A stretch of 19,997 nucleotides of DNA from JAHECW01 sp964641415 (GCA_964641415.1 CAZXMW010000060.1:1-19997), one strand, 5' to 3'; positions 1 through 7,448 are shown, counted from the first letter of the stretch. The notes: generated by a model from the letters alone, not told the origin. Made by a program: numbers and translations.

Positions 1-71
1 CACCCTACGTCGAGCGCTCCGGCGAGCAGGAAGGCCGCCGGCGCCCGAGCAGCGCTCCTGAGCGAGCAAAG

Positions 72-103
72 CGAGTCGAAGGACCCCTCCGGATCGGCAG
101 CGC
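72..103. repeat. Dispersed direct repeat, copy 1
   Basis: Reads CGAGTCGAAGGACCCC followed by TCCGGATCGGCAGCGC. It is nearly the same as 487-519, differing by a few substitutions and a 1-nt indel near the middle. The second half is identical in both copies. Confidence 0.7.
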
Positions 104-251
104 GCCCGACTCGACCAACCGATCGGCAGCCAGGGATGGCTGCCGCCACACCGCACCCGGATCCGGAGGCGGGACCTTCAGGCCCCGCAACCCGACCGCC
201 GTGGGGTCGCGGGTCGTGAATGACCTGCCTCCGAATGAAGGGCGCCGGGGT

Positions 252-449
252 GGTTCCGGATGCGGTTTCGGTTCCGGATGCGGTGTCGGGTTCGGATGCG
301 GTGTCGGATTCGGATGCGGTATCGGTTCCGGATGCGGTGTCGGGTTCGGATGCGGTGTCGGATTCGGATGCGGTATCGGTTCCGGATGCGGTGTCGGGTT
401 CGGATGCGGTGTCGGATACGGATGCGGTGTCGGATACGGTTCCGGCTGC
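252..449. repeat. 18-bp tandem repeat array built from CGG hexamers
   Basis: Eleven consecutive 18-bp units, for example GGTTCCGGATGCGGTGTC, run without interruption. Three unit types alternate in order (GGTTCC.., GGGTTC.., GGATTC..), giving a higher-order period of 54 bp for nearly three turns. Each unit is itself three CGGNNN hexamers. Several frames on both strands stay open through the array only because the period is a multiple of three; they would encode low-complexity Gly/Cys-, Asp/Ser/Val- or Pro/His-rich peptides. None has a family-like flank, so I treat the array as non-coding. Confidence 0.9.
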
Positions 450-486
450 ACCCCTCCTGTCACCCCGAGCGAGGGAGGCCGCCGAC

Positions 487-519
487 CGAGTCGAGGGGTC
501 CCCTCCGGATCGGCAGCGC
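487..519. repeat. Dispersed direct repeat, copy 2
   Basis: Reads CGAGTCGAGGGGTCCCC followed by TCCGGATCGGCAGCGC. In this copy the middle is a perfect short palindrome, GAGGGG-T-CCCCTC. The two copies bracket the 18-bp array at 252-449, so the block may have spread or expanded as a unit. Confidence 0.7.
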
Positions 520-605
520 ACGGCAGACAGGCACGAAATGCCGACGGGCGACGCTGGGCCGCGCTCGCCGGAAGGCGAGGGCGGACCAGAAGGCCGATGC
601 GGTAG

Positions 606-708
606 GACCGAATCCGCATCCGCATCCGTTTCCGTTTCCGTTTCCGTTTCCGTAACCGTATCCGTCTCCGTCTCTGTTTCCGTGACCGTTTCCGTATCCG
701 TTTCCGCC
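606..708. repeat. Second CGG-hexamer array, opposite orientation
   Basis: A run of degenerate hexamers read as CCGTTT, CCGTAT, CCGTCT and CCGCAT on the plus strand, including four perfect consecutive CCGTTT copies. On the minus strand these are CGGNNN hexamers, the same basic unit as the array at 252-449. The two arrays therefore form an inverted pair around about 155 bp of unique sequence. This one is less regular and shows no 54-bp super-period. Confidence 0.8.
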
Positions 709-778
709 TGCCACGGCGGAGCCTTCGCGCCCACAGTCCACCGCGACTGACCCGCAGGACGGCCGCCGGCGCCCGGGA

Positions 779-1813
779 TCAGCGCATCACGGCCCGCACC
801 AGCTTGCCGAGCAACGACGAGGTCGGCAGGCCCGGCGATCGCGGGTCGGCCCACCGCCACTGCCCGGACACCGCAGGCGGAACGTCGAGGACAACCCGCA
901 CCGGAACCACCTCGATCCGCCGGTGGGTGATCGAATGGCGCACCGCATCGAATCGCTTCCAGGGCCGGTCGATCGCGAAGGGCAGCAGACCGGCGCCCTG
1001 TCTTTCGATCTCGTTCGCCGCTTCGATCTCTGAAAACGGCGGCAGCCACAGACCGCGGAGGATGGGTCCGTCATCGACCTGACGCAGCAGCCACCGGCCG
1101 TCTCGATCCTCGGCGACCGCGGCGAGCCATCGCAGATCCACCGGCGCACGGGAGCGCTTCGGGGGAGGGTAGGCCTCCGGGTCGCCTCCGGCATGGGCCC
1201 GACAGCATTCTGCCAACGGGCAGGCATCGCAACGCGGGCCGACCGGACTGCACACGGTGGCGCCGAGCTCCATGAGCGCCTCGTTGACCTCGCCCGGATC
1301 AGCCACAGCGAGCATTTCCCCGACCCAGGACAAAATCGCGTCCTTGCCGGGCTGCCGTCGAGGATCACCGGCAAGCGCCAGCACTCGTGCGCCGACCCTC
1401 GCCACGTTGCCGTCGAAAACCGGAACCTCCTCGCCATGCACCATCGACGCGATCGCTGCGGCGGTGTAGGGACCGATTCCTGGAAGCTCGGCGAGGCGTG
1501 CCGCGGTGTCCGGCAGCTCGCCCCCCGCGGCCCCGACCTCGCGCGCGAGCCGATGGAGCAGTCGCGCCCGTCGGTAGTACCCGAGCCCCGACCACAGCTC
1601 GAGCACCTCGTCTTCGGTTGCTGCAGCGAGCGTCCCGAGACTCGGGAACCGAGCCATGAAGGCCTCGAAGCGCGGCACCACCCGGTCGAGCCGGGTCTGC
1701 TGCGCCATGAGCTCGGCGACCAGGGTCCGGTACCCGTCACGCGGCGCTTCCCGCCACGGCAGCCGCCGCGCGTTGGCGCAAAACCAGGCGATGAGGCGGG
1801 CGGCGACACTCAT
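779..1813 (-). CDS. mutY: A/G-specific adenine glycosylase MutY
   Basis: This is a 344-residue base-excision repair enzyme that removes adenine mispaired with 8-oxoguanine. The glycosylase domain has the catalytic Glu34 (AELMAQQT), a GLGYY motif near 75-79, the helix-hairpin-helix LPGIGPYTAAAIAS at about 109-122 and catalytic Asp133 (VFDGNVARV). The four [4Fe-4S] cysteines are Cys187, 194, 197 and 203, in the family spacing C-x6-C-x2-C-x5-C. The C-terminal third is the NUDIX-like 8-oxoG recognition domain, with RHSITHRRI near 290. The frame stays open upstream to 2083, but homology begins at MSVAARLIAWF, so I place the start at 1813. It diverges from the sigma factor gene across about 250 bp. 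Length and motifs are complete, and it should be functional. Confidence 0.95.
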   Translation of the reverse strand: MSVAARLIAWFCANARRLPWREAPRDGYRTLVAELMAQQTRLDRVVPRFEAFMARFPSLGTLAAATEDEVLELWSGLGYYRRARLLHRLAREVGAAGGELPDTAARLAELPGIGPYTAAAIASMVHGEEVPVFDGNVARVGARVLALAGDPRRQPGKDAILSWVGEMLAVADPGEVNEALMELGATVCSPVGPRCDACPLAECCRAHAGGDPEAYPPPKRSRAPVDLRWLAAVAEDRDGRWLLRQVDDGPILRGLWLPPFSEIEAANEIERQGAGLLPFAIDRPWKRFDAVRHSITHRRIEVVPVRVVLDVPPAVSGQWRWADPRSPGLPTSSLLGKLVRAVMR

Positions 1814-2065
1814 CCGGAGATCATAGCCGGAGTGTGCTCGGAAGCAGGCGGGGCGTTGGTGCCCCGGGACCGGGATGTGTCGGGTTTCTCCGACGACCGC
1901 CCTCTGCCCCGCCTCAACGATCGAACTCGCGGAGATCGAGGCGGTACCGCTGGCCCTGCCGCTGTCCGCTGCCGACGTCATCCGGATCGAATCGAGAGAA
2001 TATTCGACCACTGCCTTCGTGTTTTTATCAAGGTAACGTCCGCAACGGGAAAGGCATATCCACTG

Positions 2066-2620
2066 ATGGCACGCGATCGTCACGCCGAAGAGCGCACGCT
2101 GATCGAGCTGATGATCGACTATCAGAAGGGGGACATGGAGGCGTTCGAAGGCCTGTACCGGACCCTCGAACGGCCACTCATCAGGTACCTATGGACCTTC
2201 GTCCGCAATCAGGCCGCCGCCGAGGACCTGCTGCAGGAGACCTTCCTGCAGCTCCACCGGGCTCGTCAGACCTACACCCCGCCGCGGCCGGTCCGGCCGT
2301 GGATCTACGCCATCACCCGTCACGTCGCGCTCATGCACCTCAGGGCGATGAAACGACGCAAGGAGGTGCTGCCGGAGGAGGACCTGCCGGAGGTCGCAGT
2401 GATGCCCGAGATGGAGCAGCTTGCCGACCGCGCCACGGTTCAGCGTCTGCTCGGCGCCCTTCCACGGTCGGCACGGGAGGTCCTGATCCTGCACCATCTT
2501 CTCGGCTTGAGCTTCGACGAGGTCGGCCAGGTCCTCGGTATTGCCGGGGGGACCGCCAAAGTGCGCGCCCACCGCGCCATCAAAAGGATTCGAGAAAGTC
2601 TCACCGGGGAAGGCGTCTGA
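2066..2620 (+). CDS. ECF-type RNA polymerase sigma factor
   Basis: A 184-residue sigma-70 family protein of the extracytoplasmic-function class. Region 2 spans roughly residues 20-90 (EGLYRTLERPLIRYLWTF, then AAAEDLLQETFLQLHRA, the core-binding and -10 helix). Region 4 spans about 120-180, with the helix-turn-helix LSFDEVGQVLGIAGGTAKVR. Region 3 is absent, as expected for ECF factors. The open frame extends far upstream through sequence antisense to mutY, so I chose the ATG where sigma homology starts, with a purine-rich GGGAAAGG upstream. The TGA is followed after 1 nt by the ATG of an NrsF-like membrane protein. That is the classical sigma/anti-sigma arrangement seen with DUF1109-linked ECF groups, so this factor is probably held at the membrane until a signal releases it. 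The signal is unknown. Confidence 0.92.
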   Translation: MARDRHAEERTLIELMIDYQKGDMEAFEGLYRTLERPLIRYLWTFVRNQAAAEDLLQETFLQLHRARQTYTPPRPVRPWIYAITRHVALMHLRAMKRRKEVLPEEDLPEVAVMPEMEQLADRATVQRLLGALPRSAREVLILHHLLGLSFDEVGQVLGIAGGTAKVRAHRAIKRIRESLTGEGV

Positions 2621-2621
2621 G

Positions 2622-3290
2622 ATGAGCCTGGAGTCGCTGCCGGACACCCTGCGCGCGACCGTCGAGCACGACCTTCGACCGGTCCGGCCGCTGCCGCCGG
2701 TCTGGATGAGGACCCTGGTCGCCGTCAGCAGCCTCGCGGTGGTGCTCGCTTTCGCCTTCGCCAGGGCCGGCCTGCGCTCCGATCTCGACCAGCTGCCGAT
2801 GTGGCTCAGCTGGGGCTGCTCGATGCTTCAGCTCGCCCTCGGGGTGCTTCTCATCGGGCTCGCGATGCGCGAGGCGGTGCCGGGTCAGGGCGCACCATGG
2901 GGCGTGATTCAAGCCGCCGCCGGAACCGCTCTCGCGGTCCAGGTCCTCATCGGTGTGGCGACCGCGATTTACTCCCCGATCATCGACCTGGCCGACGGCA
3001 TCTCGTCGGGCATCGGTTGCTTCAAACACGAGAGCGCCATCGCCCTGCCGGTTTTCGCGGTCATTCTCTGGCTGGTCTTTCGCGCTTTCCCGCTGCGCGC
3101 CCCGGTGGCCGGCCTGCTCGGCGGCGCCGGCGCCACCGTCGCCGGCGACGCCGTCATCCATCTGCTGTGCCCCGTGACGAGTCTCGCCCACGTCCTCATC
3201 TGGCACACCGGAGCGGTGCTCGTGTTCATGGCGCTCGGCTGGCTGATCGGGCTCGCCTGGCAGCTCGTGCGCTGGCGCGAACGAGCTTGA
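2622..3290 (+). CDS. NrsF-like (DUF1109) membrane anti-sigma factor
   Basis: A 222-residue integral membrane protein with about six predicted hydrophobic helices (for example LAVVLAFAFARAG, LQLALGVLLIGLAM, AVQVLIGVATAIY, ALPVFAVILWLVF, VFMALGWLIGLAW). The family-like features are a cytosolic N-terminus, GCFKHES between helices 3 and 4, and a C-terminal CPVTSLAHVLIWHTG block resembling the conserved Cys-Pro/His/Trp segment of DUF1109 proteins such as Caulobacter NrsF. The start ATG lies 1 nt after the sigma factor stop, implying translational coupling. By analogy it binds and silences the ECF factor at the inner membrane. The conserved cysteines may sense metal or oxidant, as proposed for that family, but this is inference. 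The family assignment rests on pattern and context. Confidence 0.8.
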   Translation: MSLESLPDTLRATVEHDLRPVRPLPPVWMRTLVAVSSLAVVLAFAFARAGLRSDLDQLPMWLSWGCSMLQLALGVLLIGLAMREAVPGQGAPWGVIQAAAGTALAVQVLIGVATAIYSPIIDLADGISSGIGCFKHESAIALPVFAVILWLVFRAFPLRAPVAGLLGGAGATVAGDAVIHLLCPVTSLAHVLIWHTGAVLVFMALGWLIGLAWQLVRWRERA

Positions 3291-3370
3291 CAAGAAGCCC
3301 GTAGAGGGTCACGATTTCGTCCCGATCAACGTTGCCGCGACGTTGGCCGGTGACGAACTGGAGGCCGCTC

Positions 3371-3892
3371 ATGAGCCACGAAATCGACTTCGCCGAGCTC
3401 GGTCCGCGAGACACGCTCGATCTCGCCATCGCCATCGAGGAAGAGGCCAAGGAGCGCTACGACGAGTTCGCAGAACAGCTCGAGGCCCACCATGGGGCCG
3501 AGGTGGCCAAGTTCTTCCGCTTCATGGCCGCCAACGAGATCAAGCACGCCGAGGTCCTGGCCGGCGAGCGGAGTCGTCTGTTCGGAAACCAACCGTCGAC
3601 GGCGGACACCTCGTTGATCGTCGAGGTCGAGGCCCCGTCCTACGACGGCGCTCGCGCCTTCATGTCGATCAACGAAGCCCTCGAGGTGGCCCTCGACGCC
3701 GAGGTCAAGGCCTACGAGTTCTACGACGGCGCCCTGCCCGAGGCCTCCGACGAGTCCACGAAGGAGCTCTTCACCCGGCTGCGTGATGAGGAGGTCCGCC
3801 ACCAGGAGATGATCAAGGAGATCATGGCCAAGGTCCCCGACATGCACGGCTTCGATCCCGACGACTTCGCGGACGAACCGACCGCGCAGTGA
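3371..3892 (+). CDS. Ferritin-like (rubrerythrin-type) di-iron protein
   Basis: A 173-residue four-helix-bundle protein with the paired Glu and Glu-x-x-His ligand pattern of rubrerythrins: AIEEEAKERYDEF (about 21-33), NEIKHAEVL (Glu56, His59), ALDAEVKAYEFY (about 107-118) and RDEEVRHQEMI (Glu141, His144). No rubredoxin-type C-x2-C follows, so it belongs to the erythrin-like, rubredoxin-free group. The likely role is iron handling or peroxide reduction in the cytoplasm. An excellent GGAGG lies 7 nt before the ATG at 3371; the longer upstream frame has no such site. Ferrochelatase follows 22 nt after the stop, so iron storage and heme insertion may be co-expressed. Confidence 0.88.
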   Translation: MSHEIDFAELGPRDTLDLAIAIEEEAKERYDEFAEQLEAHHGAEVAKFFRFMAANEIKHAEVLAGERSRLFGNQPSTADTSLIVEVEAPSYDGARAFMSINEALEVALDAEVKAYEFYDGALPEASDESTKELFTRLRDEEVRHQEMIKEIMAKVPDMHGFDPDDFADEPTAQ

Positions 3893-3914
3893 CGTTCAAG
3901 AGCTGCCGCTGCCC

Positions 3915-4928
3915 GTGACGGTCCTCCCGACCTCGATCGACAAACCGGCCTTCGGCGTGCTGGTCGCCAACCTCGGCTCCCCGGCCGCGCCGACACCGGC
4001 CGCACTGCGCCGCTATCTCCGGCAGTTCCTCGGCGACCGCAGGGTGGTCGACCTGCCGCGCTGGAAGTGGTGGCCGATTCTCCACCTCGTCATCCTGCCG
4101 CTGCGGTCGCGGCGATCGGCGCGGCTGTACCGGACCATCTGGACCGAGGACGGTCCGCCGCTGCCGGTGATGACGCGCCGCATCGCGAGCGAGCTCGCCG
4201 CGCGCCTGGGCGACGGCCGGGCCCGCCCGATGCCGGTGGTGGTCGGCATGCGGTACGGCGCGCCGTCGATCGGTCGCGCCCTCGAGGATCTGAACCGCGC
4301 CGGCTGCCGACGGATCCTCGTCCTGCCGCTGTACCCCCAGTACAGCACCACCACAACTGCCTCGATCTACGACGCGGTCGCCGACGGGTTGTCCGGTCTC
4401 GGCCGAGGCCCCGAGGTGCGGGCGGTGACGAACTACCACGACCACCCGGCGTACCTGTCGGCGCTGGCCCGATCCGTGGAACGGTTCCGGCGTCGGCACG
4501 GGCCCGCCGATCGGCTGATGATGTCGTTCCACGGCATCCCACAGCGCATCGCGGACGCCGGCGACCCCTACCCCGAGCACTGCGCGGCGACCGCCACGGC
4601 CCTGGCCCGACGGCTCGAGCTCAAACCCGGAAGCTGGCACATGGCCTACCAGTCGCGCTTCGGTCGTGATCACTGGCTGCGGCCTGCCCTCGACGCGCGC
4701 CTGCGCTCCTGGGGTCGGCGCGGAATCAACGGCGTCGATGTGATCTGCCCCGGGTTCGCCACCGACTGTCTCGAAACCCTCGAGGAGGTCGCGGTCGGGG
4801 GCCGCGAAATCTACGAGTCGTCCGGCGGGCACGGCTACCGCTACATCCCGGCGCTCAACGACGATCCCGACCACGTCTCGGCCCTGGCCGCCGTCGTCGC
4901 GGACCACGCCCGCGACTGGTCGCCCTGA
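3915..4928 (+). CDS. hemH: Ferrochelatase (protoheme ferro-lyase)
   Basis: A 337-residue class II chelatase that inserts Fe(II) into a porphyrin in the last steps of heme synthesis. Homology is end to end: VLVANLGSPAAPTPAALRRYL at the N-terminus, MRYGAPSI, LPLYPQYSTTTTAS, the catalytic MSFHGIPQR (His206), CAATATALARRL, YQSRFGRDHWL and the second active-site segment GFATDCLETLEEV (Glu287). There is no C-terminal 2Fe-2S extension. The start is GTG at 3915 with only a weak upstream purine stretch. Expression may depend on read-through from the ferritin-like gene 22 nt upstream. Family length is normal and all key residues are present. Confidence 0.95.
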   Translation: MTVLPTSIDKPAFGVLVANLGSPAAPTPAALRRYLRQFLGDRRVVDLPRWKWWPILHLVILPLRSRRSARLYRTIWTEDGPPLPVMTRRIASELAARLGDGRARPMPVVVGMRYGAPSIGRALEDLNRAGCRRILVLPLYPQYSTTTTASIYDAVADGLSGLGRGPEVRAVTNYHDHPAYLSALARSVERFRRRHGPADRLMMSFHGIPQRIADAGDPYPEHCAATATALARRLELKPGSWHMAYQSRFGRDHWLRPALDARLRSWGRRGINGVDVICPGFATDCLETLEEVAVGGREIYESSGGHGYRYIPALNDDPDHVSALAAVVADHARDWSP

Positions 4929-5000
4929 CCTCGGAAGCTGCACCGAATCGACCGTCGAGAAAAGCGAAGGGATCGCCGGCAGGGTATTCGTCGAGTGCCT

Positions 5001-5020
5001 CTGAGGCGCAGGCTCCTCAG
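5001..5020. other. Short hairpin in the hemH/epimerase intergenic region
   Basis: CTGAGG and CCTCAG form a perfect 6-bp stem around an 8-nt loop. No T-run follows, so it is at best a weak terminator or an mRNA-stabilising structure. Confidence 0.3.
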
Positions 5021-5045
5021 GGATACCGCCAAACGCCGAACGCGC

Positions 5046-5051
5046 TATGCT
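5046..5051 (+). promoter_or_regulatory. Candidate -10 element of a leaderless promoter
   Basis: TATGCT lies 6 nt before the ATG at 5058, placing the expected transcription start on the start codon itself. No Shine-Dalgarno sequence precedes this ATG, which fits a leaderless mRNA. No clear -35 box is seen at 17 bp (ATACCG), so the call is tentative. Confidence 0.35.
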
Positions 5052-5057
5052 GGTGTC

Positions 5058-5954
5058 ATGAAAATCATCATGTCGGGCGCCGGTGGATTCGTCGGACAGA
5101 AGTTGGTTGACGCCCTCGGGGCCCGCAGCGACGCGGTCATCCGCCTGGTCCGCCGATCGCCGAAGGATCCGTCGGCCGAGATCGAGTGGCGACCCGATGC
5201 CGGCGAGCTCGACCCCGCGGCAGTGAGCGGCGCTGACGTCGTGATCAACCTCAACGGCCGCAACATCAGCGACGGCAGGTGGACCGACTCGGTCAAAACC
5301 GAGCTGCGCTCGAGCCGGATCGACTCCACCCGAACGCTGGTCAGCGCGATCGCCGCGGCCGAGGCGCCGCCCCCGCTTCTGATCAACGCCTCGGCCACCG
5401 GTTATTACGGCGACCGTGACGACGAGGAGCTCGACGAGAGCTCGCACCGCGGCAGCGGCTTTCTCGCCGAGCTGACGGCAGACTGGGAGGAGGCCGCCGG
5501 GGCGGCGCGGTCGGACGACACCCGGGTGGTTCCGATTCGGCTCGCCATGGTCCTCGGCCGCGAAGGCGGAGCGCTCGGCAAGATGCTGACCCCGTTCAAG
5601 CTCGGCCTCGGTGGACCGATCGGCAACGGTCGCCAGTTCTGGCCGTGGATCGCGATGGACGACGTGGTCGCCGCCGTCGAGCACGTGATCGACCACGAGG
5701 CCATCGACGGGCCTGTCAACCTGGTCGCGCCCGAGTCGGTGACCTGCCGCGACTTCGCCCGGGCGCTCGGCGGACACCTGGGCCGGCCGGCCGTCCTCCC
5801 CGCCCCCGCCTTCGCCGTCAAGGCGGCCCTGGGCGAGATGGCGGAGGCGCTGTTGCTCGCATCGACGCGGGTGAAGCCCGACGTGCTCGGCAAGACCGGC
5901 TACCGATTCACTGCGCCGACCCTCGCCGAGGCCTTCCGGATCATCCTCGACTGA
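5058..5954 (+). CDS. TIGR01777/SDR39U1-type NAD(P)-dependent epimerase (YfcH-like)
   Basis: A 298-residue atypical short-chain dehydrogenase. The N-terminal Rossmann motif GAGGFVG (about residues 7-13) binds the nucleotide. Family hallmarks are NLNGRNISDGRW (about 73-84), SATGYYGDR (near 112-120, holding the YxxxK-region tyrosine of this family), RLAMVLGREGGALGKML, LGGPIGNGRQFWPWIAMDD, and the C-terminal DUF1731-like segment ending KPDVLGKTGYRFTAPTL. The physiological substrate of this family is not established. The frame extends upstream to 4995, but homology starts at MKIIMSGAGG. The start lacks a ribosome-binding site (see the leaderless promoter entry). The position after hemH is probably not functional coupling, since 129 bp separate them. 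Confidence 0.9.
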   Translation: MKIIMSGAGGFVGQKLVDALGARSDAVIRLVRRSPKDPSAEIEWRPDAGELDPAAVSGADVVINLNGRNISDGRWTDSVKTELRSSRIDSTRTLVSAIAAAEAPPPLLINASATGYYGDRDDEELDESSHRGSGFLAELTADWEEAAGAARSDDTRVVPIRLAMVLGREGGALGKMLTPFKLGLGGPIGNGRQFWPWIAMDDVVAAVEHVIDHEAIDGPVNLVAPESVTCRDFARALGGHLGRPAVLPAPAFAVKAALGEMAEALLLASTRVKPDVLGKTGYRFTAPTLAEAFRIILD

Positions 5955-6030
5955 GGCTGCCCTCCCCGCCCGGCTCTTGATTCGGTATCCTCGAAGGGCG
6001 GGCGCGGACGCTCCCGGCCGGAGGACAATG

Positions 6031-6420
6031 ATGAGTGGAACCTTTGATTTTCGCGTCGACCGGTCGAAGAACCGTCTGTACATCAGCCTGAGCGGGTTCT
6101 TTCACGGTCGCGATGTCGAGCCAGCGCTCGCCGAGCTCGAAACGGCGCTGCGCGATGTCCAGCCCGGCTTCGACACGATCACCGATCGCACCGGCTTCGT
6201 CCCCGGCGCGCCCGGCGCCACCGAGGCGCTCAAGCGTGGCGGTGAGATGGTCCGGACCAGGGGGCGGCGCAACGGCGTCCGGATCACCGGCGGTCTGATG
6301 ACCGGGCTCATGCAGTTCCAGCGGATGCTCAAGGGGGTCTTCAGCGAGGACAACACCCGCTACGCCAAGTCGGTCCAAAAAGCCGAGGCGATGCTCGACA
6401 ACTGGGACGAACAGGTTTAG
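6031..6420 (+). CDS. Small STAS-like domain protein of unknown function
   Basis: I do not recognise a named family. The 129-residue soluble protein starts with alternating beta-strand/helix patterns (FDFRVDRSKNRLYISLSGFF, then a helix DVEPALAELETALRDV, then GFDTITDRTGF) resembling the STAS/SpoIIAA-like fold. A second beta-alpha unit (RNGVRITGGLMTGLMQF) and a C-terminal helix follow. A strong GGAGG at 6020-6024 serves ATG codons at 6028 and 6031; spacing favours 6031. The TAG stop abuts the trmO ATG with zero spacing, so the two are almost certainly co-translated. No signal peptide or membrane segment is seen. A regulatory or lipid/nucleotide-binding role is possible but only inferred from the fold impression. 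Confidence 0.72.
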   Translation: MSGTFDFRVDRSKNRLYISLSGFFHGRDVEPALAELETALRDVQPGFDTITDRTGFVPGAPGATEALKRGGEMVRTRGRRNGVRITGGLMTGLMQFQRMLKGVFSEDNTRYAKSVQKAEAMLDNWDEQV

Positions 6421-6906
6421 ATGCCGATGCACCACGTCGAATACCGGCCCATCGGCATCGTCCACAGCCCGTTCACCGAGCAGTCGGGGACGCCGATCCA
6501 GCCGTCCCGGGCCAAGGGCGCCCGCGGCTCGGTCGAGATATTCGACGACTACGTCGAGGGACTCGCCGACCTCGACGGCTTCTCGCACATCTACCTGATC
6601 AGCCACCTCCACCGAAGCCGGGGGTTCTCGCTCAAGGTCGTGCCCTATCTCGACACGGTCGAGCGCGGCCTGTTCGCCACCCGGGCACCGAAACGCCCCA
6701 ACCCGATCGGGCTGTCCATCGTCGACCTCGTGGCCATTGAAGGCGCGACCCTGACGGTGGAGAACATCGACCTTCTCGACGGCACGCCGGTGCTCGACGT
6801 CAAGCCCTTCGTCGGCAACTTCGACGACCGTGTCGACATCAGAACCGGATGGCTCGAGGCGGCGCGCGCGGCCCGCGACCGCGCCGACGGTCGTTTCTCC
6901 GAGTAG
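6421..6906 (+). CDS. trmO: tRNA (N6-threonylcarbamoyladenosine37) methyltransferase TrmO-like
   Basis: A 161-residue protein of the TsaA/YaeB/VirR family, SAM-dependent enzymes that N6-methylate t6A37 in tRNA. The single-sheet beta-barrel signature is present: YRPIGIVHSPF near the N-terminus, GSVEIFDDYVEGLADLDGF, ATRAPKRPNPIGLS at about 88-101 (the SAM-binding RxPxRPNPIGLS motif) and DLLDGTPVLDVKPF at about 118-131. It corresponds to the N-terminal catalytic domain only, about 160 residues against about 235 in E. coli TrmO. Many bacterial homologues are this short. It is packed between the STAS-like gene (0 nt) and the zinc-ribbon gene (1 nt). Confidence 0.9.
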   Translation: MPMHHVEYRPIGIVHSPFTEQSGTPIQPSRAKGARGSVEIFDDYVEGLADLDGFSHIYLISHLHRSRGFSLKVVPYLDTVERGLFATRAPKRPNPIGLSIVDLVAIEGATLTVENIDLLDGTPVLDVKPFVGNFDDRVDIRTGWLEAARAARDRADGRFSE

Positions 6907-6907
6907 C

Positions 6908-7330
6908 ATGTACTGCCCCAACGACAAGTGCCCGGATTATGTCAGGACCGGACTCCGGTCGGAGTACCGCGACGACATCGCGGTCTGCCCGTACTGCGGA
7001 GCGGCCATGTCCCCCCGCCGGCCCGACGACCCGGGGCGCGAAGGAGGCATCTTGAAACCACCGGTCGGAGCCGACGAGGAGATGGCCCCCATCGTCGAGA
7101 GCACCGACCCGACCGAGGTCGCGATCATCAAATCGATCCTCGACGGCGCCGGAATCCCCTATCTCGCCCTCGGCGAGGACCGTTTCGGCGCCTTTCGCGG
7201 CGCCTTCACCGGCGGATCGATCTTCAACCCGAGGTCGCGCGGCGTCGTCTTCACGGTGCCTGCGAGGATGGCCGACGAGGCGCTCCGGTTGCTCGATGAA
7301 CTGGTCGTCGACGACGGCGAAGCCGAGTGA
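6908..7330 (+). CDS. Zinc-ribbon plus DUF2007 putative signal-transducing protein
   Basis: A 140-residue soluble protein. The first about 40 residues carry a zinc-ribbon-like set of cysteines (MYCPNDKCPDY, then VCPYCGAAM: C-x4-C and C-x2-C). After a Pro/Gly-rich linker, the C-terminal about 70 residues match the DUF2007 pattern (VESTDPTEVAIIKSILDGAG, then VFTVPARMADEALRLLDEL), a small ferredoxin-like fold annotated as a putative signal transducer. It starts 1 nt after the trmO stop (TAGCATG). An earlier in-frame start at 6830 would overlap trmO and lacks homology. The function is unknown; the tight cluster suggests expression with tRNA modification. Confidence 0.78.
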   Translation: MYCPNDKCPDYVRTGLRSEYRDDIAVCPYCGAAMSPRRPDDPGREGGILKPPVGADEEMAPIVESTDPTEVAIIKSILDGAGIPYLALGEDRFGAFRGAFTGGSIFNPRSRGVVFTVPARMADEALRLLDELVVDDGEAE

Positions 7331-7331
7331 G

Positions 7332-7355
7332 GCGGGTTTCTCCGGTGCGACCCGC
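7332..7355 (+). other. Short stem-loop after the three-gene cluster
   Basis: GCGGGT and ACCCGC form a 6-bp stem with a 12-nt loop immediately after the stop at 7330. No T-run follows, so it would only be a weak or Rho-assisted stop signal. Confidence 0.3.
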
Positions 7356-7448
7356 TGTTCTCGACCCGGCGGGCTACCGACACGGGCTCCGGCGGGCTCG
7401 AACTTGAAACCCTGACCGCGTGGCACTTCAACCTGTCGGATGAACGGT

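Noticed and set aside
252..449. CRISPR array.
   Set aside because: Units are contiguous 18-bp repeats with no unique spacers and no cas genes nearby.
5..750. Long open frames on both strands through the hexamer arrays, some Pro/His- or Gly-rich.
   Set aside because: They stay open because the repeat period is a multiple of three. There is no ribosome-binding site and no family-like sequence outside the repeats.
1992..2039. GAATATTC palindrome and CGTC as an autoregulated ECF promoter before the sigma gene.
   Set aside because: No GGAAC-like -35 lies at the right distance from the CGTC, so I could not support it.
1814..2083. N-terminal extension of mutY by 90 residues.
   Set aside because: The extension lacks MutY homology and would overlap the sigma factor start and the divergent promoter region.
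3822..6083. 753-codon minus-strand open frame opposite hemH and the epimerase.
   Set aside because: An antisense shadow covering two well-supported genes, without recognisable domains.
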